Notes: a model not told the origin generated them from the sequence alone. A stretch of DNA of 9,983 bases from Rhizobacter sp. (GCA_014379885.1 JACMKW010000358.1:1-9983), one strand, 5' to 3'. Numbered from the stretch's first letter, positions 1-6,073 are shown. Program-made: numbers and translations.

Positions 1-89
1 AGCTTGAGACCTCGTGCCTTGCGGCGTTCGGCCAGCAACGAGGCCGTGAAGATCAGCAGCTTGTCTTTTTCGCGGGGGGTGAGTTCCAT
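1..89 (-). CDS. ureA: Urease subunit gamma, N-terminal fragment (gene runs off the left edge)
   Basis: Reading leftwards from an ATG at 89-87, the first 29 residues begin [16 protein letters not shown], followed by [12 protein letters not shown]. This is the highly conserved N-terminus of the urease gamma subunit. With UreB and UreC it forms the cytoplasmic nickel enzyme that hydrolyses urea to ammonia and carbon dioxide. Only 29 of roughly 100 residues are in the window. The start is fixed by the family N-terminus, although no Shine-Dalgarno sequence precedes it. It is divergent from the transporter-kinase gene. In many Burkholderiales ureD sits directly upstream of ureA; here it does not, so ureA appears to be the first gene of its transcript. 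A sigma-54-like promoter match lies just upstream. Confidence 0.93.
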   Translation of the reverse strand, partial: MELTPREKDKLLIFTASLLAERRKARGLK

Positions 90-147
90 GGTGGTGCGCA
101 GATGCAGAAGATGTGCCACATGTTAGGGCGCCGCAGGCCATCGTGGC
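90..147. promoter_or_regulatory. Shared divergent upstream region between ureA and the transporter-kinase gene
   Basis: Only 58 bases separate the ureA ATG from the first possible ATG of the plus-strand gene. The region holds an 11-bp interrupted palindrome (ATGTG-C-CACAT, 111-121) and a sigma-54-like promoter on the minus strand. A second sigma-54-like match on the plus strand straddles its right edge. I see no convincing sigma-70 boxes and no good Shine-Dalgarno for either gene. Any operator here would affect both transcripts. Confidence 0.45.
103..118 (-). promoter_or_regulatory. Candidate sigma-54 (-24/-12) promoter for ureA
   Basis: On the minus strand the sequence reads TGGCAC, five bases, then CTGCA. 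The sigma-54 consensus is TGGCAC-N5-TTGCA/T, so this is one mismatch from it. The invariant GG and GC are 12 bases apart, as required. The predicted transcription start is near 92, only about 3 bases before the ureA ATG, which would make the message essentially leaderless. That oddity lowers confidence. Control by sigma-54 and NtrC would make sense for a nitrogen-scavenging enzyme, but no clear NtrC site was found. Confidence 0.35.
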
Positions 148-159
148 ATGGTGCTTGCG
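144..159 (+). promoter_or_regulatory. Candidate sigma-54 (-24/-12) promoter for the transporter-kinase gene
   Basis: The plus strand reads TGGCAT, GGTGC, TTGCG, against the consensus TGGCAC-N5-TTGCA/T. The GG (145-146) and GC (157-158) are spaced correctly, and the G after the -24 block also fits. The predicted start of transcription is near 170, just before the ATG at 172. If real, the ATG at 148 would lie inside the promoter and could not be the start codon. The match is imperfect and may be chance. Confidence 0.27.
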
Positions 160-3100
160 CCAGAGCCACGCATGAAGCTTGCCACCCCGACATCGCCCGA
201 CAACCCGCGCCTGGGCCCGGCCGTAGTGGCAGTTGAGCGCACCGAACAGGTGCATTCCGACGGCGCCGTTCAACGTGTCGTCAAGGTCCGGCGCGATTAC
301 AACAGCTGGGTCGCCCGCGAGACGATGGAAGACTACGCGCTGCGTTTCACGCCGCGCAGCTTTCGCAAGTGGTCCGAGATGCGTGTGGCCAACACGGCGT
401 TTGGCGCGGCCTCGTTCCTGATCCTCGAAGCCGTGGGTGCCACGCTGCTGGTGCAGTACGGTTTTCTCAACGCCTTCTGGGCCATCCTGGCCACCGGGCT
501 GATCATCTTTCTGGCCGGCCTGCCCATCAGCATCTACGCCGCACGCCACGGGCTCGACATGGACCTGCTCACCCGCGGCGCGGGTTTCGGCTATATCGGC
601 TCGACCATCACCTCGCTCATCTACGCGAGCTTCACCTTCATCTTCTTCGCGCTTGAAGCGGCGGTGATGGCGTATGCGCTGGAGCTGGCCTTCGACATCC
701 CACCCGCGTGGGGTTACCTCATTTGCGCGCTGGTCGTCATACCGTTGGTCACGCACGGCGTCACGGCCATCAGCCGCTTGCAGGTGTGGACGCAACCGCT
801 GTGGCTGCTGCTGCTGGTCGTGCCTTACATCTTCGTTTTCAAGCACAACCCGAACGTGTTGAACGATCTTGCCAACTACGGTGGCGGCGAAGGCCAGGGC
901 GCCAAGTTCAACGTGTACCTGTTCGGCGCGGCCATGACGGTGGGCATTGCGCTCATCACGCAAATGGGTGAGCAGGTCGACTACCTTCGGTTCATGCCGG
1001 AAAGGGTTGACAAGCGCGACGCCAGCGCCACGCGGCCGGCGAACGCCAAGCGCTGGTGGGCCGGCGTGTTGATCGGTGGGCCGGGATGGGTGGTGCTGGG
1101 CGTGATCAAGATGCTGGGTGGCGCGCTGTTGGCGTACCTGGCCATCAGCCACTCGGTGCCGCTCGATCGGGCAGTCGACCCCAACCAGATGTACCTCGCC
1201 GCGTACGAGTACGTGTTCTCGCGTCCTGGCTGGGCGGTGGCGGCGGTGGCCTTGTTCGTGGTGATCTCGCAGCTCAAGATCAACGTCACCAATGCCTATG
1301 CGGGCTCACTGGCGTGGAGCAACTTCTTCGCGCGCCTCACGCACAGCCACCCGGGGCGCGTGGTGTGGGTGGTGTTCAACACCATGATTGCGCTGATGCT
1401 GATGGAGCTCGACGTCTTCAAGGCGCTCGGTGGCGTGCTGGGCCTGTATTCCAACATTGCCATCTCGTGGCTCATGGCAGTGGTGGCTGACCTGGTGATC
1501 AACAAGCCACTGGGTTTGTCGCCGCCAGGCATCGAGTTCAAGCGCGCGCATCTGTACGACATCAACCCAGTGGGCGTGGGCGCGATGGCCGCCGCTTCGA
1601 TGCTGTCGGTCACGGCGTACCTGGGGGTATTCGGGCCGCTGGCCGAGGCCTTCTCGGCACTCATCGCGCTGGTGACGGCCATGCTCGTTTCACCGCTGAT
1701 TGCCTGGGCCACAAAAGGCAAGTACTACATCGCAAGGGCTGACCACCCCCAGTCACCTGTGGTGACAGCCGCCCGAGTAGGCGCCCGCCGGCCTTGGGGC
1801 GGCCTGGCGCCCGCCGGGCGTGGAAATCCCGCGGGCTTGTTCACCGGCCTGCAAAGCTGCGTGATCTGCGAGCGCCAGTACGAGGCCGATGACCTCGCCC
1901 ATTGCCCCGCCTACCTGGGCAACATCTGCTCGCTGTGCTGCACGCTTGATGCGCGCTGCAACGACCTGTGCAAACCAGACGCGCGCCTCTCTGCTCAATG
2001 GGCGGGTGCGCTGCGCGCGATGCTGCCCAAGCGCGTGTGGCCCTACCTCGAAACGGGCCTGGGGCACTACCTGCTGTTGATGGCCATCGTGGTGCCCGTG
2101 CTCGCGGGCATGTTCGGCCTGCTGTACTACCAAGAGCTGCGCGTCATGGGCGAGCACGCCCTGACCTTCGGCCCCACGCTGCGACTGGGCTTCATCAAGG
2201 CCTTTGCTGCCTTGCTGCTGGTGACCGGCGTGGTGGTGTGGTGGCTGGTGCTCACGCACAAGAGCCGCCAAGTGGCGCAGGAAGAATCCAACCGCCAGAC
2301 GCAAGCCGTGCACGAGCAGACGCTCGCGCTGCGCCTGGAGATCGATTCGCACCGCCAGACCGATCTGCAACTGCAAGACGCCAAGCAGCAAGCCGAGAGT
2401 GCAAGGCACTCGGCCGAGCTGGCCAACCAGGCCAAGAGCCGCTACATCACGACCGTGAGCCATGAGCTGCGCACCCCGCTCAACAGCATCCTGGGTTACG
2501 CACAGCTGCTGGAAGAAGACGCTTCGATCCCCGCCCACCGCAAGCAGGCCGTGAGCGTGATCCGCCGTGGTGGCGACCACTTGCTCTCGCTGATCGAAGG
2601 CACGCTCGACATCGCGCGCATCGAAGGCGGCAAGCTGCGCCTGGAGTCCAAGCCGCTGCGCTTTCGTGATTGCGTGCAGCAGATCGTGCGCATGTTCGAG
2701 CTGCAAGCGGCGGGCAAGGGCATCGAGTTTCGTGCCGAGCTGGCCGATGTGTTGCCCGAGGTGGTGCGTGCCGATGAAAAGCGGCTGCAACAAATTCTCA
2801 TTAACGTGCTGGGCAACGCGGTCAAGTTCACGCACACGGGTCACGTGGTGTTTCGGCTGCGTTATGCGCGCGAGATGGCCTTGTTCGAGATTGAAGACAC
2901 CGGCCCCGGCATCGCGGCCGACGAGATCGAACACATCTTCGAGCCCTTTGCGCGCGGCTCCGAAGCCACCAGTGGCGGCACGGGCCTCGGCCTCACCATC
3001 AGCAAGATGCTCACCGACCTGATGGGCGGCGAGATGACGGTGAGCAGCACACCCGCGTCACAGGCAAGGCCCGGCGGGCCGGGCCAGGGCACGGTCTTTC

Positions 3101-3822
3101 GGATCAAGCTGTTCCTGCCCGAGGCGCGTGGCGCGGTGGCGGCGCTGGAGGTGCCACGCGCCATCCGCACTGGCTACCGCGGTGAGCGCCGCCGTGTGCT
3201 CATCGTCGACAACGAAGAGGTTGACCGCTCGCTGCTCGCCACCGTGCTGCAACCGCTGGGCTTCGAGCTGAAGCAGGCGGCTTCAGGCCATGAGTGCCTG
3301 GAAGTGGTGGCCGGCTTTGCGCCCGACGCGATCCTGATGGACCTGGCCATGCCCGGCATCGACGGCTGGGCGACCATTCGCAAGATCAGGGCCCAGCAGC
3401 TGAGTCACGCACCGATTGCCATCGTCTCCGGCAACGCCTTCGACAAAGACCTGGAAAACGACGTCGGCATCACGCCGAAAGACTTCGTGCTCAAGCCCGT
3501 GCGAGTGAACGAACTGCTCGACTGGCTGGGCACCTGCCTGGCGCTTGAATGGCTTGAAACACCACGTGCACCTGCCCACACCAGCGCACCGCCCGCGGCC
3601 GCCCACTGGGTCTTGCCCGATGACGAGCAGCTGCGCGCCCTCGACGAGCTCATCAGCCTGGGCTACTTTCGCGGCATCGTGAAAAAGCTCGACGAGATCG
3701 AAGGCGAGAATGCGGCCCATGCCAGCTTCGTGGATCACCTTCGTGGCCTGGCGCGCAACTTCCAACTCGACGCGATGAGCGGCCTCGTGCGCCGTGCGCT
3801 CCATGACCAGCCCACGCTCTGA
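148..3822 (+). CDS. NCS1-transporter/hybrid sensor histidine kinase fusion with C-terminal receiver
   Basis: Membrane sensor kinase of 1224 residues. Residues about 60-525 form a 12-helix NCS1 (nucleobase:cation symporter-1) transporter, with EDYALRFTPRSFRKW before helix 1 and TNAYAGSLAWSNFF (381-394) in the helix 8 region. Residues 571-608 hold eight cysteines. Two more helices (about 640-661 and 683-702) flank a short loop. A coiled coil (about 705-765) leads to HisKA (SHELRTP, phosphorylated His772) and a HATPase domain with N886/N890, DTGPG (917-921) and GTGLGL (944-949). A receiver follows (D1021, phospho-acceptor D1065, K1116), then a helical tail. All catalytic residues are present. 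Family knowledge suggests purine, cytosine, hydantoin or allantoin-like ligands; ligand control of the kinase, and a link to the divergent urease genes, are inferences. The ATG at 172 is a possible alternative start. The gene overlaps the response regulator start. Confidence 0.93.
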   Translation: MVLAPEPRMKLATPTSPDNPRLGPAVVAVERTEQVHSDGAVQRVVKVRRDYNSWVARETMEDYALRFTPRSFRKWSEMRVANTAFGAASFLILEAVGATLLVQYGFLNAFWAILATGLIIFLAGLPISIYAARHGLDMDLLTRGAGFGYIGSTITSLIYASFTFIFFALEAAVMAYALELAFDIPPAWGYLICALVVIPLVTHGVTAISRLQVWTQPLWLLLLVVPYIFVFKHNPNVLNDLANYGGGEGQGAKFNVYLFGAAMTVGIALITQMGEQVDYLRFMPERVDKRDASATRPANAKRWWAGVLIGGPGWVVLGVIKMLGGALLAYLAISHSVPLDRAVDPNQMYLAAYEYVFSRPGWAVAAVALFVVISQLKINVTNAYAGSLAWSNFFARLTHSHPGRVVWVVFNTMIALMLMELDVFKALGGVLGLYSNIAISWLMAVVADLVINKPLGLSPPGIEFKRAHLYDINPVGVGAMAAASMLSVTAYLGVFGPLAEAFSALIALVTAMLVSPLIAWATKGKYYIARADHPQSPVVTAARVGARRPWGGLAPAGRGNPAGLFTGLQSCVICERQYEADDLAHCPAYLGNICSLCCTLDARCNDLCKPDARLSAQWAGALRAMLPKRVWPYLETGLGHYLLLMAIVVPVLAGMFGLLYYQELRVMGEHALTFGPTLRLGFIKAFAALLLVTGVVVWWLVLTHKSRQVAQEESNRQTQAVHEQTLALRLEIDSHRQTDLQLQDAKQQAESARHSAELANQAKSRYITTVSHELRTPLNSILGYAQLLEEDASIPAHRKQAVSVIRRGGDHLLSLIEGTLDIARIEGGKLRLESKPLRFRDCVQQIVRMFELQAAGKGIEFRAELADVLPEVVRADEKRLQQILINVLGNAVKFTHTGHVVFRLRYAREMALFEIEDTGPGIAADEIEHIFEPFARGSEATSGGTGLGLTISKMLTDLMGGEMTVSSTPASQARPGGPGQGTVFRIKLFLPEARGAVAALEVPRAIRTGYRGERRRVLIVDNEEVDRSLLATVLQPLGFELKQAASGHECLEVVAGFAPDAILMDLAMPGIDGWATIRKIRAQQLSHAPIAIVSGNAFDKDLENDVGITPKDFVLKPVRVNELLDWLGTCLALEWLETPRAPAHTSAPPAAAHWVLPDDEQLRALDELISLGYFRGIVKKLDEIEGENAAHASFVDHLRGLARNFQLDAMSGLVRRALHDQPTL
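1858..1971 (+). other. Eight-cysteine module inside the transporter-kinase (possible metal site)
   Basis: Residues 571-608 follow the spacing C-x2-C-x11-C-x7-C-x2-C-C-x5-C-x3-C. They lie directly after the twelfth transporter helix, which by topology puts them on the cytoplasmic side. Elsewhere the protein has only a few scattered cysteines. The CxxC pairs suggest a zinc knuckle or an Fe-S site, but I do not recognise a named domain. It sits where a signal would pass from transporter to kinase. Confidence 0.7.
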
Positions 3823-4795
3823 TTCCCGCTCTGACAACGCCCGCCTCCCTGATCGCACCGCGAGCGACCTGGTGCTGATCGTCGACGACGTGCCCGACAA
3901 CCTCTCGCTGCTGCACGACGCGCTCGACGAAGCCGGCTACACCGTGCTGGTGGCCACCAACGGAGAAAGCGCCCTGCAGCGCGCCGCCCAGACCGTGCCT
4001 GACGTGGTGTTGCTAGACGCGGTGATGCCCGGCATGGACGGCTTCGAGGTGGCGCGCCGCCTGAAGGCCCAGCCGGCCACCGCGCACATCCCCATCATCT
4101 TCATGACCGGCCTGACCGAGACCGAGCACGTTGTGGCGGCCTTTGCTGCGGGGGGAGTCGACTATGTGACCAAGCCCATCCGGCCCCAAGAGGTGCTGGC
4201 CCGCATGTCGGTGCACATGCAAAGTGCGCGGCAAGCGCGCCAGGCCCGCAATGCGCTCGACGCTTTTGGCCACGCCACCATGGCCGTGCACCTGACTTAC
4301 GACGAAAAAGCGGATCAGAGCACCGGCAAGGCGGTGTGGCAAACCGCGCTTGCACGCCAGCTGATGCACACCTACTTTGCCGTCGCGCCCGGCCAGGTGC
4401 CAGAGGAACTGCTCGCGTGGCTGCGCGAACAGTCGGCGCTGGCAGCCCAAGGCCGCGAGACCAAGCCGCTCACGGTGACACGCGAGCCGAAACAACTGGT
4501 GTTCTCGTTGCAAGAGCGCACCAGTGACGACGACTGGCTGATGGTGATGCGCGAGGTGTCAGACGCCGCGGTGGTCGACGCCGTGCTGCAAGCCTTCAAG
4601 CTCACCATGCGCGAGGCCGAGGTGCTGTACTGGGTGGTCAAGGGCAAGACCAACCGTGACATCGGTGACATCCTCGGCAGCAGCCCGGCCACGGTGAAAA
4701 AACACCTGGAGCATGTGTTCGAAAAGCTCGGTGTGGAGACACGCAACGCCGCGGCCTCGTTGGCGATGAAGAAGGTGCGCTTGCTGGCTGCGTGA
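3803..4795 (+). CDS. Two-component response regulator, receiver plus LuxR-type HTH
   Basis: Likely DNA-binding output partner of the upstream transporter-kinase. From the ATG at 3803 it has 330 residues. The receiver (about 23-138) has acidic D28/D29, phospho-acceptor D72 in VVLLDAVMPGMDG, T102 and K124 in DYVTKPI. The middle (about 147-252) resembles a degenerate PAS domain (NALDAFGHATMAVH, then KAVWQTALARQLMHTYF) but I cannot assign it firmly. The C-terminus (about 267-325) is a LuxR/GerE helix-turn-helix: LTMREAEVLYWVVKGKTNRD, then ATVKKHLEHVFEKLGVETR. The start overlaps the end of the kinase gene by 20 bases, and there is no good Shine-Dalgarno, so translation is probably coupled. A GTG at 3794 would add three residues. 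Target genes are unknown; the neighbouring urease cluster or the system's own promoter are guesses. It is convergent with the NTF2-fold gene. Confidence 0.93.
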   Translation: MTSPRSDSRSDNARLPDRTASDLVLIVDDVPDNLSLLHDALDEAGYTVLVATNGESALQRAAQTVPDVVLLDAVMPGMDGFEVARRLKAQPATAHIPIIFMTGLTETEHVVAAFAAGGVDYVTKPIRPQEVLARMSVHMQSARQARQARNALDAFGHATMAVHLTYDEKADQSTGKAVWQTALARQLMHTYFAVAPGQVPEELLAWLREQSALAAQGRETKPLTVTREPKQLVFSLQERTSDDDWLMVMREVSDAAVVDAVLQAFKLTMREAEVLYWVVKGKTNRDIGDILGSSPATVKKHLEHVFEKLGVETRNAAASLAMKKVRLLAA

Positions 4796-4866
4796 GTGCG
4801 GGGTGAAGCATGTCTGCGTCATACCATCAACAGCGCCGCAAGGTTCAACATCGCAGGTGGTGAAGA

Positions 4867-5247
4867 TCAAGCGCCGTCCTTGTGCGCGCCGGCCGGCACG
4901 TCGTGCGGCACATTCCAGCCGAAGTACACCTCCACCTCGCTGATCTTGCCGTCTTTCACGGTCAACAACTCGGTGTTTCTGAAGCGTTGGCCGTCGCGCT
5001 TGAGGCCCTCGTAGGTGACGAAGGCCTTGTCGCCGATGACAGCGACGTGCTGCAGCGTCAATACGATGATGGTCTCGCTGTTGGGCCAGCAGATCTCGAA
5101 GTAGGTTTGCCGGTTGATCTGGTTGTCCAACGGGCTGGTGAAGTGAAAGTCGTCGGCAATCACGGCTTCGAGGCCGGCCCGGTCACGTTTGTTGTAGGCG
5201 TCGTAGCAGTTGCGCACGACCTCTTCCACGGTGGTTTGGCTTTTCAT
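4867..5247 (-). CDS. NTF2/SnoaL-fold protein (nuclear transport factor 2-like)
   Basis: A 126-residue cytoplasmic protein with no signal peptide or membrane segment. The layout is that of the SnoaL/ketosteroid-isomerase-like NTF2 fold. The N-terminal helix reads VEEVVRNCYDAYNKRDRAGL, then comes ADDFHFTSP, then a run of beta strands ending in RNTELLTVKDGKISEVEVYF. Members of this fold are either small enzymes acting on hydrophobic substrates or binding proteins, and the sequence alone does not say which. A strong GAGGAG ribosome binding site (5254-5259) sits 6 bases before the ATG and overlaps the stop codon of the hemerythrin gene, so the two are probably translationally coupled in one operon. 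Exact function is unknown. Confidence 0.85.
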   Translation of the reverse strand: MKSQTTVEEVVRNCYDAYNKRDRAGLEAVIADDFHFTSPLDNQINRQTYFEICWPNSETIIVLTLQHVAVIGDKAFVTYEGLKRDGQRFRNTELLTVKDGKISEVEVYFGWNVPHDVPAGAHKDGA

Positions 5248-5253
5248 GGTGTG

Positions 5254-5259
5254 CTCCTC
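5254..5259 (-). promoter_or_regulatory. Ribosome binding site of the NTF2-fold gene, overlapping the hemerythrin stop
   Basis: GAGGAG on the minus strand, 6 bases from the ATG at 5247. It shares bases with the TGA (5260-5258) of the upstream hemerythrin gene. This arrangement favours translational coupling and confirms the NTF2-fold start. Confidence 0.8.
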
Positions 5260-5749
5260 ACTCTAGCGGCGCGGCGCGCTCGGTGTCGTCGGCCAGCTCC
5301 ATGGCCGACTCGCCTGCCTCGCCCTGGCTCATGCGCTGTTGCAGCGCGATCATCTGCAGGCCCAGCTCGTGGCGGGCAGGAAGGTCCAGGATTTTCAGCA
5401 CCTTGGGGAATAGATGCTCCTCTTCTTCTTTGTGGTGGTGCTCGGCCTGTTCCTTGAGCACGTGCAGCTTCGCTTCAAACTGCGGCGCCTCACCGGGCAT
5501 GGGAAGCAGGTCGGCAAGCAGGCGCTTGAGCGAAAGGTGTTCTTCCAGCGATTCGCGCAGCACGTCTTCGGTGCCACCCACGTGGACTGCCGGGTAGAAA
5601 ACCTGCTCCTCCGAGGCCAGGTGTTCGGCCAGGCGGTCACCGGCTTCCTTCAGCAAAGCGGGGCGCTGCTCGGCGGGGCAATCAAGCAAGTCTTTCAGGC
5701 TGCCTTCCAGCGCGCGGTGTTGCAAGGTCAGGAGTTGTATGGCGTCCAA
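5258..5749 (-). CDS. Hemerythrin-like HHE cation-binding domain protein
   Basis: A soluble 163-residue protein made almost wholly of an HHE hemerythrin-like four-helix bundle, a fold that binds non-heme iron. Likely metal ligands are H11, H43 and E47 (HLASE), H71 and a histidine/glutamate-rich stretch at 104-112 (HHHKEEEEH) followed by LFP. Such proteins bind oxygen or iron, or take part in nitrosative or oxidative stress responses; I cannot tell which applies. The start is a TTG codon (5749-5747). It is chosen because the resulting MDAIQLL matches the usual N-terminus of these proteins (MDAIxLL), no in-frame ATG lies nearby upstream, and the first internal ATG would remove half the domain. 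AAAGAG upstream is a weak ribosome binding site. It lies between the 50-residue hydrophilic gene (54 bp upstream) and the NTF2-fold gene. Confidence 0.9.
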   Translation of the reverse strand: MDAIQLLTLQHRALEGSLKDLLDCPAEQRPALLKEAGDRLAEHLASEEQVFYPAVHVGGTEDVLRESLEEHLSLKRLLADLLPMPGEAPQFEAKLHVLKEQAEHHHKEEEEHLFPKVLKILDLPARHELGLQMIALQQRMSQGEAGESAMELADDTERAAPLE

Positions 5750-5803
5750 GGGCGGCTCTTTCGGTCGTGATGGCGGGGTTAGGCAGGCGGTTGCCTGGCC
5801 GCG

Positions 5804-5956
5804 CTAATTGCCGCCCTGATGCGGGCGCTTGCCGGGGTTTTTCTTGTTGTGCGTGTGGGCACCACGCTCCTGGCTGGTTTTCTGGCCGCCGCCTTCGCGT
5901 GCGGGTTGCTTCTTCTGCTGTTCGTCGGCTTCGGTGCGTGCGGGGGATTGGGTCAT
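5804..5956 (-). CDS. Small hydrophilic, probably disordered protein (50 aa)
   Basis: The ATG at 5956 opens 50 codons of strongly hydrophilic, lysine/glutamine/glycine-rich sequence (MTQSPARTEADEQQKK to NKKNPGKRPHQGGN). It has no hydrophobic segment and no cysteine, so it is probably unstructured. A good AGGAG ribosome binding site sits 5 bases before this ATG, which is why I prefer it over an upstream ATG at 6073 that would add 39 residues. It is the first of three minus-strand genes and may share a transcript with the hemerythrin and NTF2-fold genes. Small hydrophilic proteins of this look occur in stress regulons, but I recognise no named family and assign no function. Confidence 0.6.
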   Translation of the reverse strand: MTQSPARTEADEQQKKQPAREGGGQKTSQERGAHTHNKKNPGKRPHQGGN

Positions 5957-5959
5957 GGT

Positions 5960-5966
5960 GGCTCCT
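5960..5966 (-). promoter_or_regulatory. Ribosome binding site deciding the start of the 50-residue gene
   Basis: AGGAGCC on the minus strand; AGGAG is 5 bases from the ATG at 5956. A second copy of the same 8-mer (GGCTCCTG on the plus strand) lies 17 bp further upstream at 5977-5984, with no start codon after it. Confidence 0.65.
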
Positions 5967-6062
5967 GTCGTGTCTGGGCTCCTGCGGCGCAAGAGCGAAG
6001 CTGCATCATTCAAGCTCGCGGCCGTGCGCGATGCCGGCCAACACCCCATGCGCTTGCCGGCC

Positions 6063-6073
6063 TTGTCTGACAA
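6063..6073. promoter_or_regulatory. Palindromic operator candidate TTGTC-T-GACAA upstream of tcuA
   Basis: Perfect 5-1-5 inverted repeat. The form T-N-GT-N3-AC-N-A is that of operators bound by the FadR branch of GntR regulators, which often control organic-acid catabolism. It overlaps the candidate tcuA -35 box, where a bound repressor would block transcription. No regulator gene is in the window, so the link is inferred. Confidence 0.4.

Noticed and set aside
1753..2934. Open frame of 393 codons on the minus strand, opposite the cysteine and kinase region
   Set aside because: It lies wholly opposite a coding region with unmistakable kinase motifs. The translation is low-complexity and rich in H, Q, R and A, typical of antisense frames in GC-rich genes, with no recognisable domain.
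3283..3900. Open frame of 205 codons on the minus strand, opposite the receiver domain and the gene junction
   Set aside because: Covers the end of the kinase gene and the start of the regulator, both firmly identified; its composition is that of an antisense frame.
4796..4866. Possible bidirectional terminator between the regulator and the NTF2-fold gene
   Set aside because: I could find no stable GC-rich stem with a following T-run in the 71 bases.
5812..5827. CGCCC-TGATGC-GGGCG hairpin near the end of the small hydrophilic gene
   Set aside because: Stem of only 5 bp inside coding sequence and without a T-run; expected by chance in GC-rich DNA.
5960..5984. Direct repeat of GGCTCCTG (5960-5967 and 5977-5984)
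   Set aside because: Two copies of an 8-mer, one being the ribosome binding site. No start codon follows the other copy, so I treat it as coincidence.
5957..6073. 39-residue N-terminal extension of the small hydrophilic protein from an ATG at 6073
   Set aside because: The internal ATG at 5956 has a well-placed AGGAG site, while the upstream ATG has none. The extension would also cover the intergenic region that must hold the promoters.
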